DNA of 64,000 bases from Porites lobata (Eukaryota > Cnidaria > Anthozoa > Scleractinia > Poritidae), in NCBI GenBank assembly GCA_942486035.1, contig CALNXK010000081.1, forward strand, positions 676,001 through 740,000, given 5' to 3'. The translations under genes and the position numbers were made by a program. Of this stretch, positions 24,291-34,807 are shown piece after piece; within the stretch, counting starts at the first letter, position 1; each line of letters opens with the position of its first letter. The notes under the pieces were generated by a model. The model had not been told where the DNA came from and made no database searches. It was given only the letters and a program-made list of their open reading frames with translations.

Positions 24291-24796
24291 AAAATAATAA
24301 TAATAAAAAGAAGGAGGAGACAACCATCATATTTATTCATCGTCAGTAGCAATGGTAGCTAATCTCGTGTATTATCATCGAAGAAGCAAGCTTGAAAGAG
24401 GGCCTCAATGGGGTGGTGGCTTTTACGGTTATCGGCTAAAATTTTGGCTCTTTTACGGCTATCGGTTAATTTTTTTCAGTTACGGTTAACAAAAAAGTAA
24501 AAAATTAATTTCTTTTGTTTCAAATAGTTAAATATTAATTATCCTGTATTTTTTGTATCATTAAAGCAAAATAAAGGTCTTCGGATCATCTCGGGATGAA
24601 ATATGTAATTTGAAAAATTTTAACATTTGTTAGATCACATACTTTTTATAAAGTATTTCATTTCTAATATTATTTTACACATAGAAATGTCAATAGTCAA
24701 TTTAAAAATAATCAAATAATCTTTGTGAAAAAGCAAATTACAGCAGACACGCCAACGCCTAACTCAAGGCCGAAGCGCGACATTCATTTGTAGTAA

Positions 24797-25099
24797 TGGT
24801 CATTTTCACACTAGACACGGATTATTCGTGTGAGACAGGTTAATCTTTTGATGATTCGCGTCAGATAGGTAATAAGTCTTAATTTGAAAATGGAATAGTT
24901 TTAATTTTGAATGAACAATCTGCCTGGCTTTATCCATCAATTTTGACGGACAATTTGAAGATGGATTATCCATTTCAGAGAGCCTGTGTACAGCAGCCCC
25001 CTCCCCTCGGAGAAGGGGTGTCTGTGGGGGAGGGGGCGACTGTACACAGGTTAGTCTCAGACGAATAATCCTTTTTTAGCTCTAGTGTGAAAACGGCCA
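24797..25099. mobile_element. Nested MITE with G-rich inner hairpin
   Basis: Terminal repeats of about 40 bases, TGGTCATTTTCACACTAG and inverted TGGCCGTTTTCACACTAG, followed by GGATTATTCGT blocks. An inner inverted repeat at 24,983-25,053 pairs CCTGTGTACAG and C-rich/G-rich arms. Absent from the other arm of the host element. Confidence 0.75.
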
Positions 25100-25375
25100 A
25101 TGAAAAAAGTTCCCGTGTCCAGTGTTTTTAATGATAGCGAAGGACTGTACAGAACGACTGTCTGCCGTTGACTTGCCCGTAGGCCTCATCATTCCGCGCG
25201 GCTAACGCTTTTCGGGTCACGTGGTCCGAGGGAGTTCGCCACCGAAATGCCTTGACTGAGATTGCGTGGGATAAAAGCTGTACAGGGACTAGGCATGGCA
25301 ATGTCTACCGTAGCGTCGGAGAAAAACAGGAAATTGTTGTTTATCAGCAACGTGTTTTACAAACAGTGATATCTC

Positions 25376-25990
25376 TGCGTGTTGTTCATCCTCGGAGACC
25401 CAGGGGCAGTTAGTCGGGTCGACAAAATGTTCGTGGTGAAAGTTTATTGTAAGATCGAGACGAGCCCCTGGGCACTTACTCTTACCGAACCAGTTCCAGA
25501 AGCGTTTGAATTGCCTGCTTCTGATTGGCCAGAAAAAATTTTTTCTGGCCAATCAGCAAAGAGAAGCTGCCGGGTGACTCTCCTGTTTTCTTACACGACG
25601 TAGGTTTCCTCATCGATCGCCATAGTTGCGTAGAGCGTTCAACGGGGAAAGTTTCTCGAGGAAAGTTTCAGAACAAAATGTTAACAACTCGCAAAGTTGC
25701 GACCTTTAGCACGGCTACAAGAAACAAACACTCTCCGATGAATTTTTAGTGCGGATCTTTCCAAGGTATCGTAAATTTTTATTGCTGATACGATACGCGA
25801 TGCGTGACTTTCACTTTCCACACCTTAATTTGTTCACATTGTCTAGTATACAACGCCAAGCTTACATTTTAGACGTCCATGTTCGTTGCACGACTTCTGA
25901 AACTTTCTACAGAGTGAAAATTTCCGTTGCACGGGCCACGCAACTACGTCGATTGATCGTGGGAATTGCTGGCTTGCTGCAGTGCACGCA
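25376..25990 (+). repeat. Left inner arm of the 6-kb element
   Basis: About 600 bases repeated inverted at 29,495-30,095 with very few differences. Contains a loop-free palindrome at 25,522-25,553 (half-site GATTGGCCAGAAAAAA). Open frames here are mirrored in the other arm and are not assigned. Confidence 0.85.
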
Positions 25991-26097
25991 CCATCTTTCT
26001 TTCGCGCCAAACTCCCTTACCGTACGTATTTTAAATACAGCCGTTGTGTTTAGTTCGAAATCTCGGTCCGGTTATGTGCTGAATCCTGACTTGTCAA

Positions 26098-26877
26098 GTG
26101 AGGTCGATTTTTGCAGGCTGTGTGGGTTTATTTTTACGGATAAGTGAAGAAAAAAAAATAAAGGTGAGTTTGCGAAAATGTTTGAAAGTGGTTGGTGTGA
26201 AAGTTTTGGAGGGCGATAAACCCCGGCGTAGTCCTTCGATAATATCGATAATCGATAACATTCGATAACAATCGATAAAAATCGATTAATTTTTTCGAAA
26301 TTCGATAAAATTCGATAAAAGAGTTCGGTGTGAGTAATCGATAATTATCGATGTTTGAATTAGGATTATCGAAAATCGATAAATATCGAATTTATCGAAA
26401 CTGAATTATCGTACCAATTTTCGACAGGGAAACACCAAAACATATTTAAGAGCTCGCAGAGACACTTATAACAACTTCCCTGTTCGTTCATCTTTTCCAC
26501 AAACGTTTATTAATACTCAGCGTTTGTTCCATTTGAAATCCGCTATAGATCCCTGGTTGATTATTCCACTGTTTATTTATTTGCTGATGTAACACAATCA
26601 CACGTTCGTTGCTCTTTCACCCAGTCTTGAAAGGGAAAGATGAATCCGATAAAATCGATAAAATGAACACTTCGTCGGCGTGTGAGTATCGATTTTTATC
26701 GATTGACCGATAAAGTCGATATCGTTTAAAATCAATCAATCGATTTTTATCGATTTATCGAATGATTTTCCGATATCAATTTTTATCGAATGACTACGCC
26801 GGGGATAAACGCGCAGTGTGTGACACGTGTAGGTACAGAGTTGAGAAATCGTGGAAGGGTGGGATGTCTATATAGAT
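26098..26877 (+). pseudogene. Cys4 zinc-finger (ZAD-like) reading frame split by a MITE
   Basis: Seen: DFCRLCGFIF at about 26,105-26,135, a basic stretch with a stop, VSLRKCLKVVGVKVLEGDK up to 26,220, then a 584-bp MITE, then RAVCDTCRYRVEKSWK from 26,810. Removing the insertion (with one copy of its ATAAA duplication) leaves GDK-RAV continuous. The C-x2-C ... C-x2-C spacing resembles the zinc-associated (ZAD-type) amino-terminal domain of DNA-binding proteins. Probably the amino end of a protein once encoded by the surrounding element. The stop and poly-A stretch near 26,145 show further decay or an intron (GTGAGT at 26,163). Assignment is by pattern only. Confidence 0.45.
26221..26804. mobile_element. 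ATCGAT-rich palindromic MITE
   Basis: 584 bp with ends CCCCGGCGTAGTC and GACTACGCCGGGG. The inside is filled with CGATAA/TTATCG and ATCGAT words that pair in both directions. Flanked by ATAAA on both sides, an exact 5-bp duplication. Inserted in the zinc-finger frame. A related element is at 33,760-34,807. Confidence 0.85.
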
Positions 26878-26879
26878 AT

Positions 26880-27920
26880 TTTTGTAGTCACTAAAACCTT
26901 ACAAGAAGTGAACGCTCTGAAGGAAATTCCAGGGACAAGAGACCAAGGAATGGCCCGGACACTTTCCAAAGATCCAACTTCAGCTCTTGGTTTCAAGGAC
27001 CTGGGTCTCTGGCTTACTAAACCGCATAAGAGAACCTCGGTTAATCTTCACTGTGATTAGAATTATGGCTAATATAGTAGAAATGAATTTTTAATTATAA
27101 GATATCTTTTAACAAATACATGTATAAAACTAATTTCACATAATATGTGATTTTTTGCCAAACTATTTATCTATGATTGACTTGATGTTTCCTCTTACTG
27201 ACCCCCTCAAACACATCCACAGTGCCATTGTTTTAACTCCCTTGGAATTGATGGTATAAGATTGGACTTATTTTGAAAAAATAATGCTGCAATATTAACA
27301 ATTTTCCTTTGGTGCATTTGTTTAATGTTTCATAACTTCCCTATCATAATTCTCCTCATCTGACAATAATATTCTTCATTGCTAATTATTTTTAAATCTT
27401 TAAACACCCTCTTCGGAAAAGAAAAAATCTTCATTGCATGGTCACCATTCCACACAGTGTCTCTAAAATACTTTCCACAGAACATAATTTATTACAATTA
27501 TCAATTATTGTTTCCTGTAGAAGACAATCAGAGAATACAAATTCTAGAATACAAGCAGTGAAGATTTGATTCTTGAAATTCCTGTCACAGATCATCTTGA
27601 TTTTCTTTTAAGCAGACTAACAGTCCTTGGCACTGATGTCACAACATAAGTGGCTTGGAATGATTCTGCTGTTTTCATTACTGTCATCAAAAAAGGAAGG
27701 AGTTTTTTCTCTTCTGCAGGTTGTACACTTAATAAAATCTGAAAGAAGAAAGACTTTTAGAATTATCGAAAACAGTAAGAGACAATTTCAGCACAGTTCC
27801 CTTTTTTCCAGAGAGTGTTGGAAAACTGTTTTTGTGTGTTATGTGTAGGTATACCATATTTACTTGTGTATAATGTGCACCCGAATATAATGCACACCCC
27901 ATTTTTCTAGACAGTTTTCA
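26880..27920. other. Loop of the 6-kb element; no gene recognised
   Basis: AT-rich with short open frames (for example 26,851-27,060). At 27,848-27,905 there is one end of a GTATACCATATTTACTTG-type terminal repeat, without a partner in the window. Confidence 0.4.
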
Positions 27921-27924
27921 AATA

Positions 27925-28290
27925 ATATACTCAGGTATGCTTGTAACTCGGAGTAGCCAAGAGCTAAACATCCCTCTTTTCAGAACTGCCTCCGGACAGA
28001 GAACCTTTTATTACAGGACTGTTAAACTTTGGAACAATTGGGAATTTTTTCTTAAGTTAAGCTCATCTGTTGAAATTTTTAAACAATCCTTAAGGAGCCA
28101 GCTTTTAGACAATTTTGTAAATACTTCTTAGTTAAGTTTAAAGCATTTGTAATTAGTAATTAGCTAACATTGTAATTAGTATTTGGTTAAGTGTTGTAAT
28201 TAGTTATTATAAATAATGTAATATAATCATTGTTCCTGAAAAACCCCTTTGGGGAGGTAACAATAAAGTATGTATGTATGTATGTATGTT
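27925..28290 (+). mobile_element. 5'-truncated LINE (non-LTR retrotransposon) 3' end
   Basis: The frame 27,937-28,131 has the carboxyl-terminal block typical of CR1/L2-like reverse transcriptases: TRSSQELNIPLFRT, GQRTFYYRTVKLWN. It is followed by a short 3' UTR and a (GTAT)n tail at 28,266-28,290, the kind of simple-repeat end these elements carry. Only the last 65 codons remain, as expected for a truncated insertion. Confidence 0.7.
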
Positions 28291-29490
28291 GACCACATAG
28301 TAAAACAAACCCCAGCATAAATGTTTATTAAACAAATTAAAATAAAATAAAATATTGCAGCTCCCTAGTATATACATAACTCAAGCAGTATTATAAGTAG
28401 ACATGTGAACTCCAATAAAAAAGTAAAAAAAAAAAAATCTCAACAGCTTAAAAATAAAATTCATGCAATTGCATCTGTAGTTCTGTATTATGGGGTGTTT
28501 TTCCATTTATAATATGTAAATGTTCAATAATGCACTATTATCTTAAGCAGTCACAAGGCTTACTTCATCAGCTTTCAATTGTCAATAAATGGTGACAAAA
28601 AAAACATGATAATTCTGGTGAAGTGTCTGTCAGCTTTTAGACATAAGATTACTGAGCATCCTTGCATAAAAGCCAGATCTACTGTTAAGTATAATAAGGG
28701 TCGTGAAGGGGGGATATCAATCCCATTGAAACTGTTTAACCCTCTATTCCCATTTTTTACATTTTTTCCCATTCTCAGTGATAGAATCCCCTTGCCAGTG
28801 ACTTAAATCCCTTTTTCCCAGAGCAACAACATCCCGTTTTACCACTTCAGAACTCCCCACAATGAATTCAGTGTGGCACCCTTCCTAGTAAACAAATCAG
28901 CATACTTACCAATGAACAGCTGTATGTAACTGCAACAGGATTCTTCTGGTAAAACTCCTTAAAGAACATTGCCCTGAATTTCTTGTCCCCCAGTTAATGA
29001 TTCCGGGCTTCTGTGCAACAAAGAAAACGCTTCCTATCCATTCAATATTTCTCGATCTTTTGTTTTGCTTTCCCCTAGGAAAGCGGCCTGAATTCCTAGT
29101 GACCTCGGGTACTTTACCTGGTCCTCAACAATTGACATGAGAGGTGAAACCACTTTGACCAATGGATTACTAGGGGAATTCATAACCTTTAGCATCTAAT
29201 AATTTTTAAACCCCCTAGCTTATAGGCAACATTTGGAAGGTTAGACTCTTCTATCAATTGCCCAAAAACATCTCTTCTTTCCACAATCTTCTCAATAATA
29301 AATCTTTGCTTCGCTTTGAACTGTACCACAGGACCACATTCTGTACCACATTCTTCAAGCGCTTGCTGGAGGTCTCCCTCGAATCTAAATTTAACACTAC
29401 TATCAACTTGGGCAGAATTCGTACGGTCAACTGCTGTAAGCTTTTAAGCTTAAAAGTTTCGAAAGGAGTTTGGAACGGAAGCAAGAAAAA
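28291..29490. other. Loop of the 6-kb element; no gene recognised
   Basis: No motif, paired repeat or convincing long frame found. Overlapping frames near 29,254-29,533 on both strands are unassigned. Confidence 0.4.
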
Positions 29491-29494
29491 GGCA

Positions 29495-30095
29495 CTGCAG
29501 CTAGCCTGCAGTTCCCACGATCAATCGACGTAGTTGCGTGGCCCGTGCAACGGAAATTTTCACGCTGTAGAAAGTTTCAGAAGTCGTGCAACGAACATGG
29601 ACGTCTAAAATGTAAGCTTGGCGTTGTATACTAGACAATGCGAACAAATTAAGGTGTGGAAAGTGAAAGTCACGCATCGCGTATCGTATCAGCAATAAAA
29701 ATTTACGATACCTTGGAAAGATCCGCACTAAAAATTCATCGGAGAGTGTTTGTTTCTTGTAGCCGTGCTAAAGGTCGCAACTTTGCGAGTTGTTAACATT
29801 TTGTTCTGAAACTTTCCTCGAGAAACTTTCCCCGTTGAACGCTCTACGCAACTATGGCGATCGATGAGGGAAACCTACGTCGTGTAAGAAAACAGGAGAG
29901 TCACCCGGCAGCTTCTCTTCGCTGATTGGCCAGAAAAAATTTTTTCTGGCCAATCAGAAGCAGGCAATTCAAACGCTTCTGGAACTGGTTCGGTAAGAGT
30001 AAGTGCCCAGGGGCTCGTCTCGATCTTACAATAAACTTTCACCACGAACATTTTATCGACCCGACTAACTGCCCCTGGGTCTCCGAGGATGCGTG
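29495..30095 (-). repeat. Right inner arm of the 6-kb element
   Basis: Inverse of 25,376-25,990, including the loop-free palindrome (29,923-29,955). Confidence 0.85.
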
Positions 30096-30456
30096 TTGTT
30101 TCACTAGTGTTTTCAAATAATAATCCCCAGTAAGAAGCCACACTTTCGCTATGGAACAAATTACATGTAGTTCCCCGAGAGAACGGTGGAAATGGAGACT
30201 AGGTCTAGGTCACAACTTACAGGCGCTTGGCGTAACGTGCGTACGGAGTCACAGTACCCGGGAAATAAAAAACGCATTCCGTAAGTGAGTGTAGCACCTC
30301 CCTTAAAATTAACAAATCTAGGGAAAAAAATTCCTTTACGGTTAACTCTTGTTTACCGCCGTATTTACGGCTAACGGTTAAAAATTGTCAATTTTTACGG
30401 CTATCGACTAAAGTTTTGGCCGTTTTACGCCTATGGGTTAACCCCATTGAAACCCT

Positions 30457-32057
30457 CATATACCTTTTCCAAAAAAGCGGTTTGATGCAACTCTGACACA
30501 ATATTAATTTGTCTTTCTATTCTGGCCATGAAGATGTTTGCAAAAGCAACGGCCATCTTTGTTCCCATGGCTGTTCCATGGGTTTGTAGGTAGTTGCTAC
30601 CACAGAATTGGAAGGAGTTTTCTGTTAATATAAGGTAGAGAATTTCTCTAAGGTACTTGGTGGGTATATTGGCTTTGTCTCAATAAAATCTTCGAATGCG
30701 TAACATACGGTACGTGGTTACGCCCTCTTCGTGTGGTATGTTGGTGTAGAGACTAACTAACGTCCATAGTCACTAGGACTGTATTTTTAGGCAATTTTGT
30801 TTTCTCAATAAAATTCAGGAAATCTGTCGTATCTTTTAGATACGAGTCTTGTTTCTGTGCTATTGGCTGAATGAGTCGATCTACAAATGCAGATATTCGC
30901 TCCGACCGACAGGCGTCGGTTTGTGTATCTTTGTAAGTGTGTAGAAAATAGGGATACGCGGAGGATTAGGCGTTGAGGATAGCCATTTGGCTACCATATG
31001 GTCAATGTGGCCTTCCTGCAGCAGCGACTTAATTAGCTGCGTAGCTTTTCTGGTTGTGGTTTCAACCATAGGTTGAGTGAGGGATTGAAAATTGTTCTTC
31101 TCATTCAGCGAGGCCAAACCCTCGTTTATCTTACTTCCTTTGCTCATCATGACGGATGTTGTTCCCCTGTCTGCCTTTTTGAATATAATGTTTTTGTCAC
31201 GCGACAATTGTTTAAGTCATTGTAGCTCTCCGGGTGTGAGGTTAGGTTTTGGTTTCTTGAATTGAATCTCTGCGAGCTCCAATTTCACTTCTTCTAGGAA
31301 GGTTCCTACCCGGGGGGAGAGTACTCCCATACATTACCTGTACGGGTATGTGCCGCCCAACGGGGTCGTGATTTTGAAGCCCCTGATTTAGAACGGGGTA
31401 TCCATTTCAGAGACGTTTCTAGAACGGGGTATAAAAAATTGTGGATCACGGCTTTATCTTCTGCTTAAAATTGTTGCGGATTATGACGAAGCATTTCTTT
31501 GATGTATAAGTCGAACAAATAAATAAATATCTTTTTTAAAAAAACAGGGCTTTTTCAATTCACGAACTTTCTAGAACGGAGTATAAAAAATTGGCCCATT
31601 TCTAGAACGGGGTATCGGTTTTAGGGCGAATTCTAGAACGGGGTATAAAAAATTGGCCCATTTCTAGAACTGGGTATCAATTTTAGGGGAATTTAAAACG
31701 GGGTGCCAATTTGGAGTCCTGGGCGGCACATACCCACCCAAAAAATACCCAAGTGCCCCCCCGCCCGGGGGTTCCTAAAGCCACGGAAGGCTGGACTGGT
31801 GGATTCCAGTCTGATTTCATGTGAAATGGATGTGGCTCTCTTTCTTTACCGTAATATATGTAATGGAGGCGCATTCGTCTAGCAAAGAGATCAAAATCTT
31901 TTAGGAGTTCTCGCCTGATGTTGCTTTCTCTTGTTACGGGTGTAGGGATAAATTTTAAACCCCGGGAGAGCAGAGTGATTTGCTCATCTGTCAGTTGTTC
32001 ATTTGACAGGTTTCTGATGTGTTTTCTGTGTGACTCAATTATGTTGTTGTAACTCAT
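30457..32057 (-). pseudogene. Penelope-like reverse transcriptase, right copy
   Basis: Reads inward from 32,057: an amino-terminal PLE region (LSRGLKFIPTP, then HFHMKSDW-like block), a MITE insertion at 31,309-31,769, then IQFKKPKPNLTPGEL, NIIFKKADRGTTSVMM, RIPIFYTLTKIHKPT. A deletion of roughly 30 bases at about 30,905 removes the GRPIISG block seen in the left copy. The rest (SFQF, GTAMGTKMAVAFANIF) continues to the 6-kb insertion. It carries the amino-terminal part that lies outside the window for the left copy. A TGA interrupts the frame near 31,215. Not functional. Confidence 0.85.
31309..31769. mobile_element. CCCGGG-ended MITE inserted in the right Penelope copy
   Basis: 461 bp, ends CCCGGGGGGAG and GCCCGGG, with subterminal GTATGTGCCGCCC blocks and four or more internal TCTAGAACGGGGTAT units. 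Flanked by GGTTCCTA on both sides (31,301-31,308 and 31,770-31,777), an exact 8-bp duplication, which fits a hAT-type or similar transposase. Confidence 0.9.
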
Positions 32058-32561
32058 TTTCCCTTTGTTTCTATGGCGTTCTTTTCTCTTTCGGTTGAAA
32101 ACCGTTTTATCTTTTCGCTACTGATGGTTGAGCCAGTGGGTTCCAGTCAGATTTAACCTAGAAAGGGTGAACTTCCCTATTTTTTCCGTGGAACATATAT
32201 TTAAAGCGCGTTTTCCGATTTGCTCTTTTTAGCATTAAGTTAACTTATGTGCGTGTTGTTCAAGCGTTTGACCAAAACAAATTTTCTCAAAATATTATCA
32301 AGAGATTACACCAGTCCTGAAAATAGCTCCTATGGGTTCCCACTTTTACCCAACCCCACCCATTTTCATACATTGTGTTATGTTTGTTTTGTTATGTTAT
32401 TAGTTATCGAGTAGTTAAACAAATCAAAAACTTGTAATATTGTAAATTATTAATATTTAATAAAAATTAGTAACATTGTTAATTATTAATTATGATTAAA
32501 AATTAATTTTAATCATTACCAGGGCTCCTGTCATTACCCACACCCACGACTTTTACCCACA

Positions 32562-32599
<38 letters not shown>

Positions 32600-32794
32600 T
32601 CGGACTATTAGACAAACTCACCAGGTAAGCAATCATGCTGAAGGTGTTAAATGTTCTTGTGACAGTCTTCGCACTGAAGGTGTAAATGTTTTTAACCGAG
32701 AGGTCGCTTTGATTATCAGAAAGACCTGTCAACTTTGATGATTGAACTGATTAAATCACGGGACAGAAATCTTACTGCTTGCGGCTCCTCGTGT

Positions 32795-33520
32795 GTCTTC
32801 ACGTCGACCCCGAAATGATCCCCAATTAATTTTAGGAATGGAATAATATCCTAGAATTATGGATCGATTAAAATGCACAACACTTAAGTTTCACTAATAA
32901 TCTTCACTTGCCCACATTCTTTAATGACAATTAATTTGGGATTACACTTTGAACTGGATTAAACAAAATTAATACACAAAGTCAATTATATTTTTAGTAA
33001 CACCATGAACTGCAACTGACAGAGCGGTTTTCACTTGACTGTCGTAAAACCTAAACCAAAGTAAATACACTAGCTAACCAAAGGGCGTAGTAAGACCAAA
33101 ACCAAAACCAAAACCAAAACCAATCCCTTTCGACAGTCAAGTGAAAACCGCTCTAACATCAAGCCATGACATAATTTTTTACTATTATTAATACTTAGGT
33201 GATTATAGCCCGGGTTACGGAGAAAACCGCATGGATGTTAAATTCTAAATGATGTTAAAACTGCATGCCTTGGATATTGAATTTTAAAAATGGTGTTTTA
33301 ACACTTTTTATAATTTTGAAATGATGTTGAAGATGCAAAGGTAGACATAAAGGCGATTAGATGACAAGAGTGCTAAAAAATCACATTAACTGTAGTGAAG
33401 TGTTAAATGCGATTCAAGAACGTAAACGCGGCAACAGACTTATAATAATTCCGTGGCCGAACACCATTCCATTCCAAGAATTAATTGGGATCATTTTGGG
33501 GTCGACGTGAAGAGAAATGG
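32795..33520. mobile_element. Inverted-repeat element with a nested MITE
   Basis: Ends pair as TTCACGTCGACCCCGAAATG near 32,800 and the inverse near 33,510, followed by AATTAATT and GGAATGG blocks. Contains the AGAGCGG element at 33,021-33,154. After the right end, the GGGGATCATTTCGGGG motif repeats in tandem to 33,570. Confidence 0.6.
33021..33154. mobile_element. Short MITE, AGAGCGGTTTTCACTTGACTG ends
   Basis: Terminal repeats of about 24 bases beginning AGAGCGGTTTTCACTTGA pair across 134 bp. The inside contains a (CCAAAA)n run at 33,090-33,122. Confidence 0.8.
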
Positions 33521-33759
33521 GGATCATTTCGGGGTCCATTTGGGGATCATTTCAGGTTTGGGGATCATTTCGGGGGCTGTACAGTAGTCGCATTAACGGA
33601 ATGAAGTTATAAAAGATTCAGGTGTGTTTTGCGGTTCCTTAAACGCTACCTTTAGGGAACAGGCCCACAACATGTCAAAAAGCTGTGGCTACGCCCCTAA
33701 ATTAACCCAATAAGTAACCGCGGCATCTTGCTTGTGGTCTTTGCTCAATAGATTAAAAT

Positions 33760-34807
33760 CCAGACGTAGTTAATCGCTAAAAAAAATCGATATCAGAAAT
33801 TAATCGATATTAATCGATTTAATCCACCGATTGATATATAATGGTAATTGAACTGAGTGGAGTGCAGTTTGGTCTGAAATCATGGATTTCTTTGCTCAAT
33901 AGATTGAAAAAATCCAGACGTAGTTAATCGCTTTATTAAAAAATCGCGAATTTAGTCAGTACTAATAATTGATCAATCGGTTTGTTAAAAATCTGAAACA
34001 AAAAGGCTTTTAATCCAGTTCCAGAAATTGATATATAGAACAAAAAGATTGATTTAAATGGGAAAATTGATTTAGAAAAATCGATTTGGAACAGAATTCA
34101 AAAAAACAGAAATAAACAATTTATTCGAGTGATTTCAAAGTGGATGTAATAAATTTTTCCTTGTTATTGATAAAAATAATCAGAAATAACAAATCGGATT
34201 TTAATCTTGATCGATAGTAATCGAACAACACCCTGTGAACAACACCCATGAGACCGGCTTAAGGTTAACACCAGGCATTTTACTTTTGATGACTTCAGTA
34301 ACTACTCCAGGCGCAGTCTTCATCAGATCCCTGTTTATTTCGTTTCCTGGTTTGTTTTACTTAATAGATCTTTACATGTCCATTTAAAGCAGATGTGTTT
34401 CTTTCTTAATGCGACTCGTTGTTATTTTCTGCCATTTTCGCAGTAATATTCCTTTCCTTATTATGAACTGCGCTTAAGCTAAAAAATGCAACCAAAGAGC
34501 AATTTGTTTCCGTCAGTGATTTGTTCCTTTAGTATTTTATCAATTAAAACGAGTGCATAATATCACGACTGAATGACTCAATAATTCCGTACGGACTACA
34601 TCGTGTTAATGTTGATGGATAGTAATCGATGACAATCGATAAAAAAATCAATATCGATTTCTATCGGAAATCGATATCAATCGAAGTCAGACTTTTTTTC
34701 TTTATCGATTTCTATTGATCGATATTGGAAAACTATGTTCATTGATGATTGATATCGATTACTATCGATTAACATCGATTATCGGTTCATCGATTGACTA
34801 CGTCTGG
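33760..34807. mobile_element. ATCGAT-rich palindromic MITE, second member
   Basis: 1,048 bp with ends CCAGACGTAGTTAATCG and CGATTGACTACGTCTGG, and internal ATCGAT/GATATCGAT words at both ends. Flanked by TTAAAAT on both sides (33,753-33,759 and 34,808-34,814). The first 150 bases including the left flank and end are duplicated in tandem (second start at about 33,911). Shares CGTAGT ends and word content with 26,221-26,804. Confidence 0.85.

Larger units (their letters stand above)
24399..30456. mobile_element. 6-kb foldback-type element inserted in the right Penelope copy
   Basis: The Penelope sequence is interrupted after CTTGAAAG and resumes at CATATACC; the left arm shows the uninterrupted order (position 986/987). 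Ends are AGGGCCTCAATGGGGT and, inverted, AGGGTTTCAATGGGGT, followed by imperfectly paired TTTTACGG/TATCGG blocks. Inside are long inverted arms (25,376-25,990 with 29,495-30,095), a zinc-finger-like reading frame, two MITEs and a LINE fragment. No clear target duplication, so the superfamily stays open. No transposase recognised. Confidence 0.75.
15455..31016 (-). repeat. Right arm of long inverted duplication (with 6-kb insertion)
   Basis: Reverse complement of 1-9,785. Continuous match 15,463-24,398, then an insertion of about 6 kb, then match again 30,457-31,016 within the Penelope element. The arm carries the damaged lectin copy and the second Myb-like gene. Confidence 0.9.

Noticed and set aside
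32795..33570. Tandem GGGGATCATTTCGGGG as a regulatory array
   Set aside because: It is part of the end of an inverted-repeat element and recurs only there.
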